Shown here: one piece after another, positions 49,001 through 57,760 of the stretch | Layout of the letters: each line of letters begins with the position of its first letter | How positions within the stretch are numbered: the stretch's first letter is position 1 | Assembly (NCBI RefSeq): GCF_001039355.2 | Contig: NW_019775402.1 | Span: 928,165 to 992,164 of the forward strand | Length of the DNA stretch: 64,000 nt | Reading direction: 5' to 3' | Origin: Lingula anatina | Taxonomy: Eukaryota; Brachiopoda; Lingulata; Lingulida; Lingulidae | Notes under the pieces: model-generated | Seen by the model: only the letters and a program-made list of their open reading frames with translations | Told to the model about the DNA's origin: nothing | The model's database searches: none | Position numbers and translations under genes: made by a program

Positions 49001-51401
49001 CGTAGGTTATCCCCACCTCTGGTCCCCGGGAAGCACTGGAGAAAGAAATTCCTATCTCAGCCCCGCGGGATGTTGGGGGAGCAGTTATCGTAATTCCAAT
49101 ACTCCTATGTGGCGGTTCTGTAGTTTGAGATGTAGGTGGCGCTCTGAGCACTGACGATGACTGTCCGAGTCTCTGTGTAGCGGTCACTTCTGCTGGTCGT
49201 CCAGATACAGGTATCCGGAGCCCCTGCGGCTGTCTGGGCTGAGGTTGTTGTACCGACGTTTTGTCAGGCATACTATATGTCTTACCAAGCTCCATATACT
49301 GCTTGGCTGCAGAAGCTGCAGTTGAGCTAGCTGCTGCGGGATAAGGTGGTTTCTCAGTCTCATGACTCCTGTAATGTTGTATACTTGACACAATTTTGCT
49401 AGCCGCTGCCTGTTTTAACATGTGACTAGTGCCGCCATCTGGTGTCTGGTCACGGTCAACAGATCTCAAAGGAATTTGACCCCCTGACATAGATGTCTGC
49501 GGCTGTACGGGGACTCCATGTTGTCTCACACTTACTTTAGAACCAGGTTTAGAGACAGGTTCCTGAGCAGCGTCCTCCTCAGCGTCTATGAACTCAATGC
49601 TATCCCCCTTGGTCAGCCGAGGCCTGGGTTTGCCACCAGAGCCTGAACTCTCTGTAGAATCTGACCTTTGACCTTCAAATTTGGCAGTGCGTGAAGAAAC
49701 ACTAGCAATACAACCTTTGTTGGCCATTCGTTCTATTTCTTTTTTATACACATACTCCTTGAAGTTTAGTTCCTTATCCTTAGTCTCCTTGTTAAGGTCT
49801 GTGCCAACATCCTCTTTTTGCTCAAAACTATTTCGCTCAAAGAACTGTGCTTTCTGTGACACAATTTTTGGACTTATCACAGCGAGGTCATCCCCTGAGT
49901 TAGTTTTAGAATCTCCCATGTCAAGGTCATCAGAATCATGAATACTATCAGAGCGTAACAGTTTCTGGAGCTCTGGAGCTTTAGTTACTTGAGAAAAGTC
50001 TGTGCTAGGTTCTCGCGGAGGGTTCACTTTTTCTTGTATCCTGGTGAGAGCTCGTCGCTGATATGGACGATTCCCACTTCGACTATGCTGACCTTTGACC
50101 TCCCTTTGGGAGCTAGAATCTGTAGAGTCAATGCTGGGCTTGTCTTGGGGAAATGACCCGCTTATTGAAGTGTCTCCACCTACAGTGCTGCCATGTGTTG
50201 CTTTGGGTAAGTCTGTACGCACAGTGGGTGCGTAGGTATGTCCAAACTCTGTCTGAGGTACAGAGAAGCCAGTATGGCCGCCAGGACCTCCAAGAACTGA
50301 GGTAGTGAAAGACTTTTTGTATCTACTTTGTACTCTATGTCCGCGAGGTTCAGGTGCATCGGACCCCACTGAACTTTCTCGCGTGGACACATTGTCTCTT
50401 TGATTTTGCACACTGGACAGTTGTTCAACCTGCGGAGATCTTGCACGATAGCCACCAGGGCGAGAACGTGAAAGATTTTCATTGGATAAACTAACATTTT
50501 CCTGCTGCATTAAATTGTCCTGTGACCTACGTGCTCCCCCGCTGTCACTGGAGCGACTGGAGCGCCCCAAACTCTCCATGCTGCCCCCATGTCGTGTCAA
50601 GCTTGATCCAGGCACCAAGAGCACCTGGGGACTTGTACGCAGAGGGGCAGTAATGCCGCCATTGTACATTCTTCTCTCCATTTCAAAAGAGTCACTTTGA
50701 TTGCCACCAGATGGAGACACAGTAGGATACTTAGATCCTGGTGGTGAGTATGTACTAAAGTCAGAGCGAGGTTCGCGTCCAAGACTAAAGCCTGAACTAG
50801 AGCTACTTAGACTTGTTGTTGAGTTCCTACTTTCCCCTGAGAATGAAGTATTGGCAGTTCCAATTGGCTGAGGTGGTTTATGTTTACTATACGTCACAGA
50901 CACACCAACAGAAGTATCAGACACTCTGCCCGGTTGCTGTGGCAACGAACCTCGACTTTGCAAGGTCACTGCTGACTTCTGTCTTTGCTGATGTTGTAAT
51001 GAACTGTAACTGTCAGTATACTGTCTTTGTTGTTGTTGCTGCTGCAGTGCGCTGTCACTGTATTGTCTATGTTGTTGTAAGGAGGCAGTGTTGTCTCCGT
51101 ATATGCGGTAAGGATGTAAAGAGCTGCTAGTCTCGCTGTATGGTTTCTCTGCCCTCACCTCCCCGCGCTGGTGACTGCCACCAAATACTGAACTTGTCTC
51201 TTGTCGTTCACTGCCGGGCACATAGTGCTGCTGTTGTTGTAACTGTTGCTGTTTATTGCTGCTGATTACTGCCTGCTGCTTGCTGCTGCCATGTTGTGGA
51301 GGCGGGGCGTAGTCATGGAGACGGGAGGGAGGGGAAGGGATTTGACTGGCGTTGCCATGGAAAGTTTCTTGACCCTGGTTATAGGCAGATGTCTGGTAGG
51401 C
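16286..51401 (-). CDS. ARHGAP21: ARHGAP21/23-type Rho GTPase-activating protein (partial, 17 exons)
   Basis: Stimulates GTP hydrolysis by Rho-family GTPases; vertebrate relatives act on Cdc42/RhoA at the Golgi and cell junctions. Exons in order: 48287-51401, 47444-47497, 43523-44869, 40620-40727, 30195-30300 (or its duplicate 30854-30959), 29518-29689, 29180-29266, 28745-28939, 27436-27607, 26929-27095, 26500-26625, 26085-26187, 25629-25792, 25248-25373, 24800-24926, 22098-22163, 16286-18732. All have GT-AG sites and every phase fits, giving 8,682 bases, or 2,893 residues plus stop. Layout: disordered Ser/Gln/Pro-rich half, PH domain at about 1617-1728, RhoGAP at about 1825-2014 with arginine finger in GIYRVPGN (about residue 1866), and a conserved tail. 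Human ARHGAP21 has about 1,950 residues including an N-terminal PDZ, which is not seen here; its exons should lie right of the window. The first visible exon starts in phase 0 at an acceptor, so it is internal. Confidence 0.93.
19408..19685. mobile_element. MITE with about 60-bp terminal inverted repeats
   Basis: Left end CCCCTGCAAAAATGTGTCTC, right end AAATTTTTGCAGGGGG. The arms pair over about 60 bases at roughly 85% (ACGTTCACTTACGGTT against AACCGTAAGTGAACCT). 278 bp, with no open frame; it includes an (ATT)n tract. Confidence 0.7.
21878..22036. repeat. Three-copy tandem repeat of about 54 bp
   Basis: Units carry ATGCCAGGCA(A/C)CAAGGACAGA followed by GAGATATAT and CAGTGCAGTATGGTACC. Confidence 0.75.
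22098..22163 (-). CDS. ARHGAP21: ARHGAP 66-nt exon with competing upstream acceptor
   Basis: Follows a strong pyrimidine tract (CCTTTCCCCCTTATCTCTTTCAG) and ends CTAG|GTACAG. It encodes [20 protein letters not shown] with phase 1 at both ends, so it fits between 24926 and 18732. A CACTCAG acceptor about 110 bases further upstream is also in phase and reads an acidic stretch ([17 protein letters not shown]), but it ends at a TAG at the exon's last base. That longer form would truncate the protein or serve as a poison variant. The exon is not clearly conserved. Confidence 0.5.
   Translation of the reverse strand, partial: FFHSRRANLRRATFHPSISDY
22164..24799 (-). other. ARHGAP intron with a 370-bp duplication at an N
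   Basis: No exon seen. 23046-23412 is repeated at 23732-24102, and the second copy starts one base after the single N at 23731. Confidence 0.7.
23046..24102. repeat. Direct duplication of about 370 bp beside a single N
   Basis: Both copies begin TAGAATTACTTGCCACAAGC and end near CATTTGAAAATTAGA. They differ at only a few percent of positions. The flanks are unrelated. Confidence 0.85.
24800..24926 (-). CDS. ARHGAP21: ARHGAP exon after RhoGAP domain
   Basis: Acceptor TTGTTCCAG, donor ACAG|GTGGGT. Encodes [11 protein letters not shown] and [13 protein letters not shown], matching the vertebrate HHDWFFTEE and LLTNIGRTG segments that follow the RhoGAP fold. Confidence 0.9.
25248..26625 (-). CDS. 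ARHGAP21: ARHGAP RhoGAP catalytic exons (26500-26625, 26085-26187, 25629-25792, 25248-25373)
   Basis: Four in-phase exons hold the catalytic core. In order: [28 protein letters not shown] with the arginine finger; [33 protein letters not shown]; and [14 protein letters not shown] with the conserved Asn and Arg/Pro of the family, then IVETIIQH. All key residues of an active RhoGAP are present, so GAP activity is expected. A (CT)n microsatellite lies about 25 bases upstream of the first acceptor on the coding strand. Confidence 0.95.
26650..26742. repeat. (GA)n microsatellite next to a RhoGAP exon
   Basis: About 24 GA units at 26650-26697 and a second tract at 26718-26742. On the coding strand it reads (CT)n, 25 bases upstream of the 26625 acceptor, and could act as an extended pyrimidine tract. 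Confidence 0.9.
26929..27607 (-). CDS. ARHGAP21: ARHGAP PH-RhoGAP linker exons (27436-27607, 26929-27095)
   Basis: The first exon encodes a basic linker ([20 protein letters not shown]); the second encodes [14 protein letters not shown] and ends with [16 protein letters not shown], the start of the RhoGAP domain (human counterpart TFGVRLDDCPPA). Donors GCAG|GTGGGG and GAG|GTCAGT; phases 1 and 0 out. Confidence 0.9.
28745..29689 (-). CDS. ARHGAP21: ARHGAP PH-domain exons (29518-29689, 29180-29266, 28745-28939)
   Basis: Three in-phase exons. The first has [16 protein letters not shown], then the PH start VREGILQV. The second gives the [20 protein letters not shown] strand pair. The third holds [45 protein letters not shown], the closing Trp-containing helix. 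Order and spacing match the PH domain of vertebrate ARHGAP21 ([20 protein letters not shown]), which binds ARF1-GTP and phosphoinositides in the family. ARF1 binding here is inferred from homology. Confidence 0.93.
30195..30300 (-). CDS. ARHGAP21: ARHGAP pre-PH exon (106 nt)
   Basis: Acceptor TTTCCAG, donor ACAG|GTGAGT. Encodes [20 protein letters not shown] followed by a short acidic end (NDDLETD). VRRSSYL has the form of a basophilic kinase site. Joined in phase to the PH exons at 29689. Confidence 0.85.
30854..30959 (-). CDS. ARHGAP21: Duplicate of the ARHGAP pre-PH exon
   Basis: Identical in sequence and splice sites to 30195-30300, inside a direct duplication of about 640 bp. The exon enters in phase 1 and leaves in phase 2. 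Including both copies would therefore shift the frame and hit TGA two codons into the second copy. Only one copy can be used, and one is likely an assembly duplicate. Confidence 0.6.
31106..31987. repeat. Minisatellite, 14 perfect copies of 63 bp
   Basis: Unit starts CCTGTCAGCTGATGTAGTCA and ends AATGAAATCAAA. All 14 copies read identically. 63 is a multiple of three, and one plus-strand frame is open throughout ([20 protein letters not shown] per unit), extending to 306 codons. It lies in an intron antisense to ARHGAP; the open frame is a by-product of the repeat length. Confidence 0.97.
34003..34087. repeat. (GT)n plus (GA)n microsatellite
   Basis: About 32 GT units with one interruption, then GAGAGAGAGA. 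Confidence 0.95.
34793..35325. repeat. Minisatellite, 7 copies of about 76 bp
   Basis: Unit TACTACAATATGGCACACAC then TGACGTGTTCACACTTG and GACATTTCCTGACCTG. Copies vary by a few bases; TGACGTGT in each copy is a partial CRE-like motif. Confidence 0.9.
35579..35791. mobile_element. MITE family B, copy 2
   Basis: Same interior as 745-960, with ends GGAGCATTCCCATAG and CTCTGGGAATGGGGTCT. About 85-90% similar by eye. Confidence 0.8.
36141..36354 (-). CDS. ARHGAP21: Possible alternative first exon, acidic, of ARHGAP
   Basis: An open frame starts at ATG 36354-36352 in a strong context (AGTACCATGG), reads [10 protein letters not shown], then a Glu/Asp run ([20 protein letters not shown]) and ends CLFYLE at a donor GGAAG|GTAGTG. 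It leaves one base (G), exactly the phase that the next ARHGAP exon (30959 or 30300) needs to read EDDSVKLV. No acceptor upstream gives a frame compatible with exon 40620, so it fits an alternative promoter rather than a cassette. The isoform would lack the long N-terminal half and PDZ and keep PH and RhoGAP. Not proven; no promoter element was identified. Confidence 0.42.
37097..37675. repeat. Minisatellite, about 13 copies of 45 bp, open on both strands
   Basis: Unit GGACAAATGTTTGGGCACAA then TAGAAATATCTTTGAATACA. Because 45 is divisible by three, one frame on each strand stays open for over 200 codons ([15 protein letters not shown] plus strand; [15 protein letters not shown] minus strand). 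The minus-strand frame has the same orientation as ARHGAP, but no acceptor/donor pair joins it in phase. Confidence 0.93.
38053..38229. mobile_element. Short fold-back MITE related to family C
   Basis: Ends GGCCCTGTTCAGAATAAGGG and CCCCTATTCTGAATGGGGCC. The subterminal pair AACAAATATGGCCGACCCAC and GTGGGTGGTCATATTTGACC is inverted. 177 bp, with an unrelated centre. Confidence 0.7.
40086..40392. repeat. Three tandem copies of 102 bp
   Basis: Unit CTGTAAATACAGACTCTACC then ACCTACCTAACATGCTGACA, ending AGACAAATAACTTATTT. Confidence 0.9.
40620..40727 (-). CDS. ARHGAP21: ARHGAP linker exon (108 nt)
   Basis: Acceptor CTTGCAG, donor CCAG|GTAGGT. Encodes [18 protein letters not shown], then [10 protein letters not shown]. 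Phase 1 at both ends, fitting both the 43523-44869 exon and the 30300 or 30959 exon. No domain assigned. Confidence 0.8.
41668..41933. other. Assembly gap, 266 N
   Basis: All N, inside the ARHGAP intron between exons 40620-40727 and 43523-44869. A small cassette exon could be hidden, but the flanking exon phases already match without one. Confidence 0.99.
43523..44869 (-). CDS. ARHGAP21: ARHGAP large Ser/Pro/Lys-rich exon (449 codons)
   Basis: Acceptor TGCACTTTCAG, donor ACAG|GTTGGT. The first half is Pro/Ser/Thr-rich (repeated QTGSPL and QTSP motifs). The second half is very basic ([18 protein letters not shown] and similar). No folded domain is recognisable; disordered linker before the PH domain. 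It has phase 1 at both ends and could be a cassette. Confidence 0.85.
44870..48286 (-). other. ARHGAP introns around the 54-nt exon
   Basis: Apart from exon 47444-47497, no convincing exon. It holds a poly-A tract near 45832-45852, an (AT)n stretch at 47349-47378, and a 139-codon minus-strand frame (46694-47113) with CxxC pairs but no fitting splice sites. Confidence 0.55.
47444..47497 (-). CDS. ARHGAP21: ARHGAP 54-nt microexon
   Basis: Acceptor TTCTTCCAAG, donor G|GTTAGT. Encodes [17 protein letters not shown] in the frame passed on by its neighbours (2 + 17 codons + 1). RTRSLP resembles a basic phospho-serine (14-3-3-like) site. The length is a multiple of three with phase 1 at both ends, so it can be skipped without changing frame. 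Confidence 0.7.
48287..51401 (-). CDS. ARHGAP21: ARHGAP giant disordered exon (1,038 codons)
   Basis: Acceptor TTTGTTCCAG|GCC TAC CAG, donor AAAA|GTAAGT. It encodes a low-complexity region rich in Ser, Gln, Pro and Arg, with polyQ tracts near the start ([22 protein letters not shown]). There are many Ser-Arg phosphosite-like stretches and a proline-rich possible SH3 ligand ([16 protein letters not shown]). [13 protein letters not shown] resembles the YKEYID segment of vertebrate ARHGAP21, which supports homology outside the folded domains. No PDZ domain is in this exon. Confidence 0.9.
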
Positions 51402-53590
51402 CTGGAACAAAGAAAACATGGGGATATTACATATTTGAATACCTTATAATACATAAATATGAATATGTATGCATTTATACATAATTATATACATATATAA
51501 ACACACATATACACAGATAAAAACATGTATTATAAACAAAGACATAAATCATCACATGAAATTAGCACAGTTATGTGTAAGACATTGTACAATGTGCTCA
51601 GATCCAACAGATGACAATAAAATACAAAATATGATCTGCAAAGATAAAAGGTGCCCCAAGACCACCCAAGGTTACATACACAGGAGTTAGTAAAGAACCC
51701 TGCTTGATGTAAGCACCTTGAGAAACAAAACCAGCTACAGCCAGTCACCCTGCCTTCACCTTGCCAACAGTTATCTGGAACACTTCTGGAAACTGAACTC
51801 GGCACCTACAGGAGATGAATAACAGACTGCACTCTCCCCTACAATATAGAAGGCCTGAACAACCAGCGACCATGTCCAGTCCGAACCCATGTGTTATGTT
51901 CTATAGACAACCTCTGTGACTGGTTCTGTTAACACAGGTAAACCTGTCTATCTTCACTACCTAGCTCCTCCTGCCAATACAGGTAAACCCTGTACCATAT
52001 CACAACTCTGGGGCATATGGATAAGATCCTGGTTATTTAACTGTTTCTACATCTTCTGTACAGTCCTCTATTCGATCAAATCTTTGATTATACTTTCACT
52101 CTGTGGTACACAAAGATAACTTTTGACCAACAAAATCATCTATGACCTACCTGCTAACCTCATCTTTCATTAAAACAATGAGATAGCTGAAAATAAGATC
52201 CTCCTTTCTTGAGCCTGAGCAAATCCAATATTGCATCTGGCAAACATGTCTGTGCCAGAGTTTACATGGTGTTTTACCTTTCTCCTGCTTCTACATGGAG
52301 AACTCAGCAGACTGCTCTGTAGCAGAAGAGTTCTACCTGAGAGTCTTCTAAAGCAGATACATACCTTTTACAAAAGATTTACAGTCTTCTGTCAACAGAG
52401 ATATAAAACTACACAGTATAATTTCCCAGAAATTAATGTTCCAGCATACCTTATCAGATCCCTTCTGCCTTCTTCTGCAGCTCTCAGAGAACACACTCAC
52501 CTCTACCTTTACAGCTCTCTCCGCCCACACCTTTTACCTGTACCTACACCTTTTACCTGTACACTCACACCACACAGGTAACACACATGCTGCACTTAGG
52601 ATGAAATTGTTCTTAAGATGCCACGAACAGGTAAACTAAATATTCATCTCAGCTCATTGAGCATTCAGCTAAAAGGTTTTTCTGTGGTTCCTACTGACCT
52701 CTCCCTCTGTTTCCTCAACTCTAAATCCTTCCACCTCCTTCTCCTTATATCTCTCCCTCCCTCCCTCCCTCTGTGATTCCAACTGACCCCTCCCTCCCTC
52801 TCCCCCTCCCTACATCTCTCTGTTTGTTCCTCTGTCCCTTTCCCTCTCATTCTCCCTTCTCTTTCTCTCTCACCCTCCTCCTACCATCTCTCTCTCCATT
52901 TCTCTCACTCTCTTGCTGATCAACTGCATCATCAAAACAAAGATATTTCCAATACAACATAATCAAAAGTGACTGCACTATAATCCTCACCACCCTATAC
53001 ACACCACTATGTCATATATAGCATCACAGCAAGAAGGCACAGTAATAGTGGATGTGTGTCAGCATCACCAACTTAGCTGTGATCTTCCTTCCATTCATCC
53101 TTCTACACTCTGTCCATCTTCTGAATCCCAATGATATCAATATATACACACCGCCATAGGCAGGTAGCCATAACTAACCCTAAGTACTAACTAGACTCCC
53201 TGGCAGGGAAGGGAGTTATATAAAATAACATAGATCAATCAGACTACCTGACACAGGTATGTAATCTATCTCCCTGTGAATACCTGACCAGATCTTGCTC
53301 ATCAGGAGGCTGCTCTCACTGCCTCAGGTGTGCCAGCTGCTGGGTGGTTAACAAGGTAAATAACAGATAGGGGCAAACAGAGCAGCTGCTGATTAACATG
53401 GTCCTTTAATATTATGGCCCACTGTGTGTATTTAATAAATATGGATACTGTACTGGATACCCAGGGTAACAGTCTGAAGTGACCAGTGTTATATAGTAGT
53501 AGGCAGTATAATATGTATGTAGCTGGTATTCAAAGTTTTCACAGGGTTGTCACATATACCACATTTATTCCAATCATAGCTTTGTAATTC
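51402..53590 (-). other. Intron upstream of the first visible ARHGAP exon
   Basis: No PDZ-like or other coding exon was recognised on the minus strand. CT-rich low complexity at 52730-52910. Confidence 0.55.
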
Positions 53591-54098
53591 TCAGGCTACA
53601 TTAACAACAAAGTTGAGCAGTGGACTAACAGATAATATGGCTGCCCCACTGTAAAGTCTGTGACACAATTTTGTAACATACACTGAATACATTCCCCATG
53701 GGAATTATGTGGTAAGTTTTTAAGTGGGTCGGCCATATTTGATCCACTGATCTGTTAGACCGCATTCACATCGAGTTGAGCCATGGATCTACAAAGTCAC
53801 GAACTTAATATGGCGGACGTACATGAAAGGAAAACCGCCTAATCTTTTAATAGTCTCTCCGCCTCTCACACCCCTCCCCACGTGTCATCCCTTCAGGGGG
53901 TACAGTCATTACATTTCGGCTCCATTGGGGCGACACATGGGGAGGCGTGTGAGAGGCGGAGAGACTATTAAAAGATTAAGCGGTTTTCTTTTCATGTACA
54001 TTCGCCATATTTAGTTCGTGACTTTGTAGATCCATGGCTCAATGGATGTGAATGCGGTCTTTGTCTGCTGATTAACTTTGGTGTGAATGTAGCCTCAG
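53591..54098. mobile_element. Composite fold-back MITE (family C copy 2 inside a related element)
   Basis: Outer arms TCAGGCTACATTAACAACAA (53591) and its inverse ending GTGAATGTAGCCTCAG (54098). The inner element 53758-54059 has arms of about 110 bp, 93-95% complementary by eye, carrying CCATGGATCTACAAAGTCAC and the core CTCTCCGCCTCTCACAC. A smaller palindrome (53620-53757, TATGGCTGCCCC / GGTCGGCCATAT) forms the left part. Confidence 0.7.
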
Positions 54099-54363
54099 TT
54101 ATATCTATCATGACCAGATCTGTATTAACCCCTTCTTCATTCTTTTCTAATACCCAACTTTAAGAAGCAGAAATGTTTCTTAGTTGTTGTGTATGCTGTA
54201 ACCTTTAACAGAAGTCAACAACCAGGCTTCAACTCACAGGTAAATCTACAGGTAAATGTCACCTAACCTACAGCACTGATGTACACTTTATCATGTTATG
54301 CTGTAGACTGAAGACTTTACTGAGACTTCTTACTGATATCCTAACTGTTCATATCTCTCTGTA

Positions 54364-54705
54364 CACACACACACACACACACATGCACGCACACACACAG
54401 TACATACACACATGCACGCACACACACACACACACACACACAGTCACACACACACACACACATACACACACACACACACAGTACACACACACATACACAC
54501 ACAATGTACACAAACATACACACACACAGTACACACACACATACACACACAATGTACACAAACATACACACACACAGTACACACACACATACACACACAA
54601 TGTACACACACAGACACACACACATACACACACATACACACACAATGTACACACACAGACACACACACACATACACACAGTACACACACACATACACACA
54701 CAATG

Positions 54706-54736
<31 letters not shown>

Positions 54737-54775
54737 CACACACACATACACACACAATGTACACACACAGACACA
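54364..54775. repeat. CA-rich minisatellite
   Basis: Higher-order units of about 48 bp, CACACACAATGTACACA alternating with ACACACAGTACACACACA, grown from a (CA)n tract. It keeps long open frames on both strands that are not genes. Confidence 0.95.
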
Positions 54776-55401
54776 CATAGACCCTCATATGCATGCATGT
54801 GAATATGTATGTGTGTGTGTGTACATAAGTGTTAGGCACAGCTGACCTACTACCACATGCAATCCCACAAACACACTCATGTAATACACTTACAAACATG
54901 TGAGCACATGTCCACACACATGTACAGATACCTCATGTTGTGTACCATCTGTACACTACACTCTAGGAACCACTACGCTCTTTGAAAACCCTCTATCTAA
55001 CAAAACAAATTGTTCTTTATACTGAAAATAAGTTTGCTAACCAGTAGATACCTTCTGTGTATATATCATATGATATATAGAGTCCTTTAAAAAATCCCAC
55101 TATATATGAACTGTACCAAAACAACAAGCAATCTCTACTATCTTTGGTGTGTATACCAGAGTACTGGCAACATGGCTGACCCTCGGTAAATGGGGCATCC
55201 TCTCAATACTTCATAACTGGCAGCAGACCAGATATCTTCCCTGCTATATCACTGCACAATGTGGCTTCCTCTCAATACTCTGTACCAATGCCGCAGCACC
55301 AAGATGTCTGACTCAGATAGTCTGATGTCTATAGCAGTTTTTTTTATTATCATTATGATAAGAAATACTATATTTAAACATTCCTTTTGGATTACCTCTT
55401 T

Positions 55402-55495
55402 CAGGTCTTGTTCACAACCAAAGTTGATCTGTGGACTAACAGATCTTCAGATCAAATATGGCCGACCTACTTGTAAGCTTACCATGCAGTAGGAA

Positions 55496-55557
<62 letters not shown>

Positions 55558-55640
55558 TATTGGGGGTTTAGCTTTCAAGTGGGTTGGCCATATTAATTCA
55601 CAAATCTAAGTCTGTGGATCTACTTGTTCTGAAAGCACCC
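55402..55640. mobile_element. Fold-back MITE with a (CA)n at its centre
   Basis: GTGGACTAACAGATC and AAATATGGCCGACC on the left mirror GGTTGGCCATATT and GTCTGTGGATCTAC on the right. A (CA)28 tract (55500-55556) occupies the loop. Confidence 0.6.
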
Positions 55641-56570
55641 TCAGGCTTCAAATCTGGCAAGACTCATGTTCAGAGGCAATATATACCTTACTAGTTAAGT
55701 GAATCTACTATTAGTAATATGTTAGCTTCAGGAGATTTCAAGTTATATTTTATCAAAAGTTGGTACTAGTAACAAAACCTACCATCTAGCTCCCTGATTC
55801 ATCTGATGTGAACTGAAGAGTAAATTTACTGTGAATATCTGACATAGTGTGATTCACTTGTTTTATCTCTGTCACATGTTTCAAATTAGCTATCATACTT
55901 TCACAATATTTTACGATATTTTTATGCTGATATAGATGCCATTCACCATGATAAAAAACTGTTCAGTCCTATAACATGCATCCTGGTTCCCATGCTATAT
56001 ATCTTACACCTACTTAATAAAATAATAATATCTTCACAGTTCTAATTGCAGTACTGTTCGTCTCTGTGGTCCCCATGTTGTATATTTATCTGTAACTTGC
56101 TTATTATCTTCATAGCTCTAATTTTTATACTTCTCTGTCATTCATAAAGACACACACATACACGTATACATATACTCACACACACACAGCACCCAAATTA
56201 ACAGCACTCTATTTGCCTGAAGCCTTCAAATACTTCATACTTCAATACCAAATACAGATGGCCATCTGCACGTACACAAACACGTATAAGCACGCAAACA
56301 CTATTTTACTCCAATATACCTGCTGAAATGGATAATTGCAAAATCACATCTGCAGTATTTCTCCCTAAGTTTTCTGACTACGCGCCCTCCACAAGGATGT
56401 TCTGAAGCCACACAAACATCTGATATACATTATTATTTGGAACCTGTTCAACACAGCCCACATACACCAGTGTATAGTCAGTTAACACAGGGAACCTCTT
56501 CCCTTGATCTGGTGCCTTGTATGTACAGAACTTCTACAACACAATTATATACACTACAGTTGGTAAGGCT

Positions 56571-56668
56571 CCATTCACACAGATACCATCCATTTATTTA
56601 GATCGACCCAACTCTGTCAGCCATATTTGATCCATGGATCTGTTGGTCCACTGTTCTGAATCCACTCT
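56571..56668. mobile_element. Partial fold-back MITE
   Basis: GGCTCCATTCACACAGATAC and CAGCCATATTTGATCCATGG with GATCTGTTGGTCC. Matches the terminal parts of the short family C relatives; the centre is lost. Confidence 0.5.
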
Positions 56669-57760
56669 AAGTCTTTAGTGGATCATATCAGCAACACACT
56701 GTATAACCTTCATCATCACAGCAGTTCTACAGAGCAGATATATCCTGCTGGGTACTCACCTCACATACAACACTGGTCATTATATATAGTACATACAGTG
56801 GCTATATCTTATAAATACAGCTACTGTATACAGAGAACCTACAGTTCTTATATCCAGTATGTGCAGTAGTTATATAGTGTACATACTTACTGTCAATACA
56901 GCATTTCCATAGGCAGTGAAAATCTAGCACACATATATAAGATAACTGAGGCAAGTCTGCAATATATCAGTTATCAGTAGACACTCCAGTGAACAGCCAG
57001 CCAGTTCTATATTATAAAAGAAACAACAGGAAAGTCAACAACTCTATGACCTTCTCTAAACCACCTTGCCAATATTATCCCCAGCCCAAAGCAGCATCTT
57101 TACCTGTTATCCTTAGCCCACAGCTGGCCCCACAGTCAAACCAGGAAAAACTTACAGTTAGTTTACAATTCCTCCCGCAGATGGTGTTACACCAAGACAA
57201 GCTGAGTGAACCCCCAAAACATTCCAGAACAACCTGTAGCGACATTGTGTACTTGATGTTATCCCTGCTGTTATCTAGTGGACATCAATGCTGAAATGAT
57301 CTGTTATCATGGAATATCTCAGCTAATTCAACTTGTCCACAGATAAACAGCTGACAACAACCTTCCTTCAGCAGGTTCCATGTGGACATGGTTAGCAAAT
57401 ATAATATGTATAACTGTAATGAAACCCAGTACAAGCAGTAATGGAAAACACAAATGACCATAAGAAATCACCATAAAAATGAATCAAAGCTGCTGTAGTA
57501 AAAAAAAAACCCATTTCAAGATCACTTATGGCCTTGAAACCTAGATATCTATAACCTCCCCTACCCCCATTACCAGTACAATATCAGAATACTCTACAAT
57601 AAACAATATAGCAGTACAGACTTTAGCAGTTTTCTCCAAGTCCAATGTATAAAATATAGAGCTGCTCCTCTGCAATTGTTCTAAAAGGTCAGCAATGCTG
57701 TGTACAAAGGAGTTTGTATTTGACAGATAACTTATTATAGCACTAACTTCTAATACTGCA

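Noticed and set aside
52231-52581. 116-codon plus-strand frame starting with a hydrophobic stretch
   Set aside because: It looks like a signal peptide at first sight, but has no upstream promoter, no family features and a composition like the surrounding intron.
54293-54917. Several 110-170 codon frames in the CA-rich tract
   Set aside because: Low-complexity CA/GT translation (His-Thr or Cys-Val repeats) in all frames.
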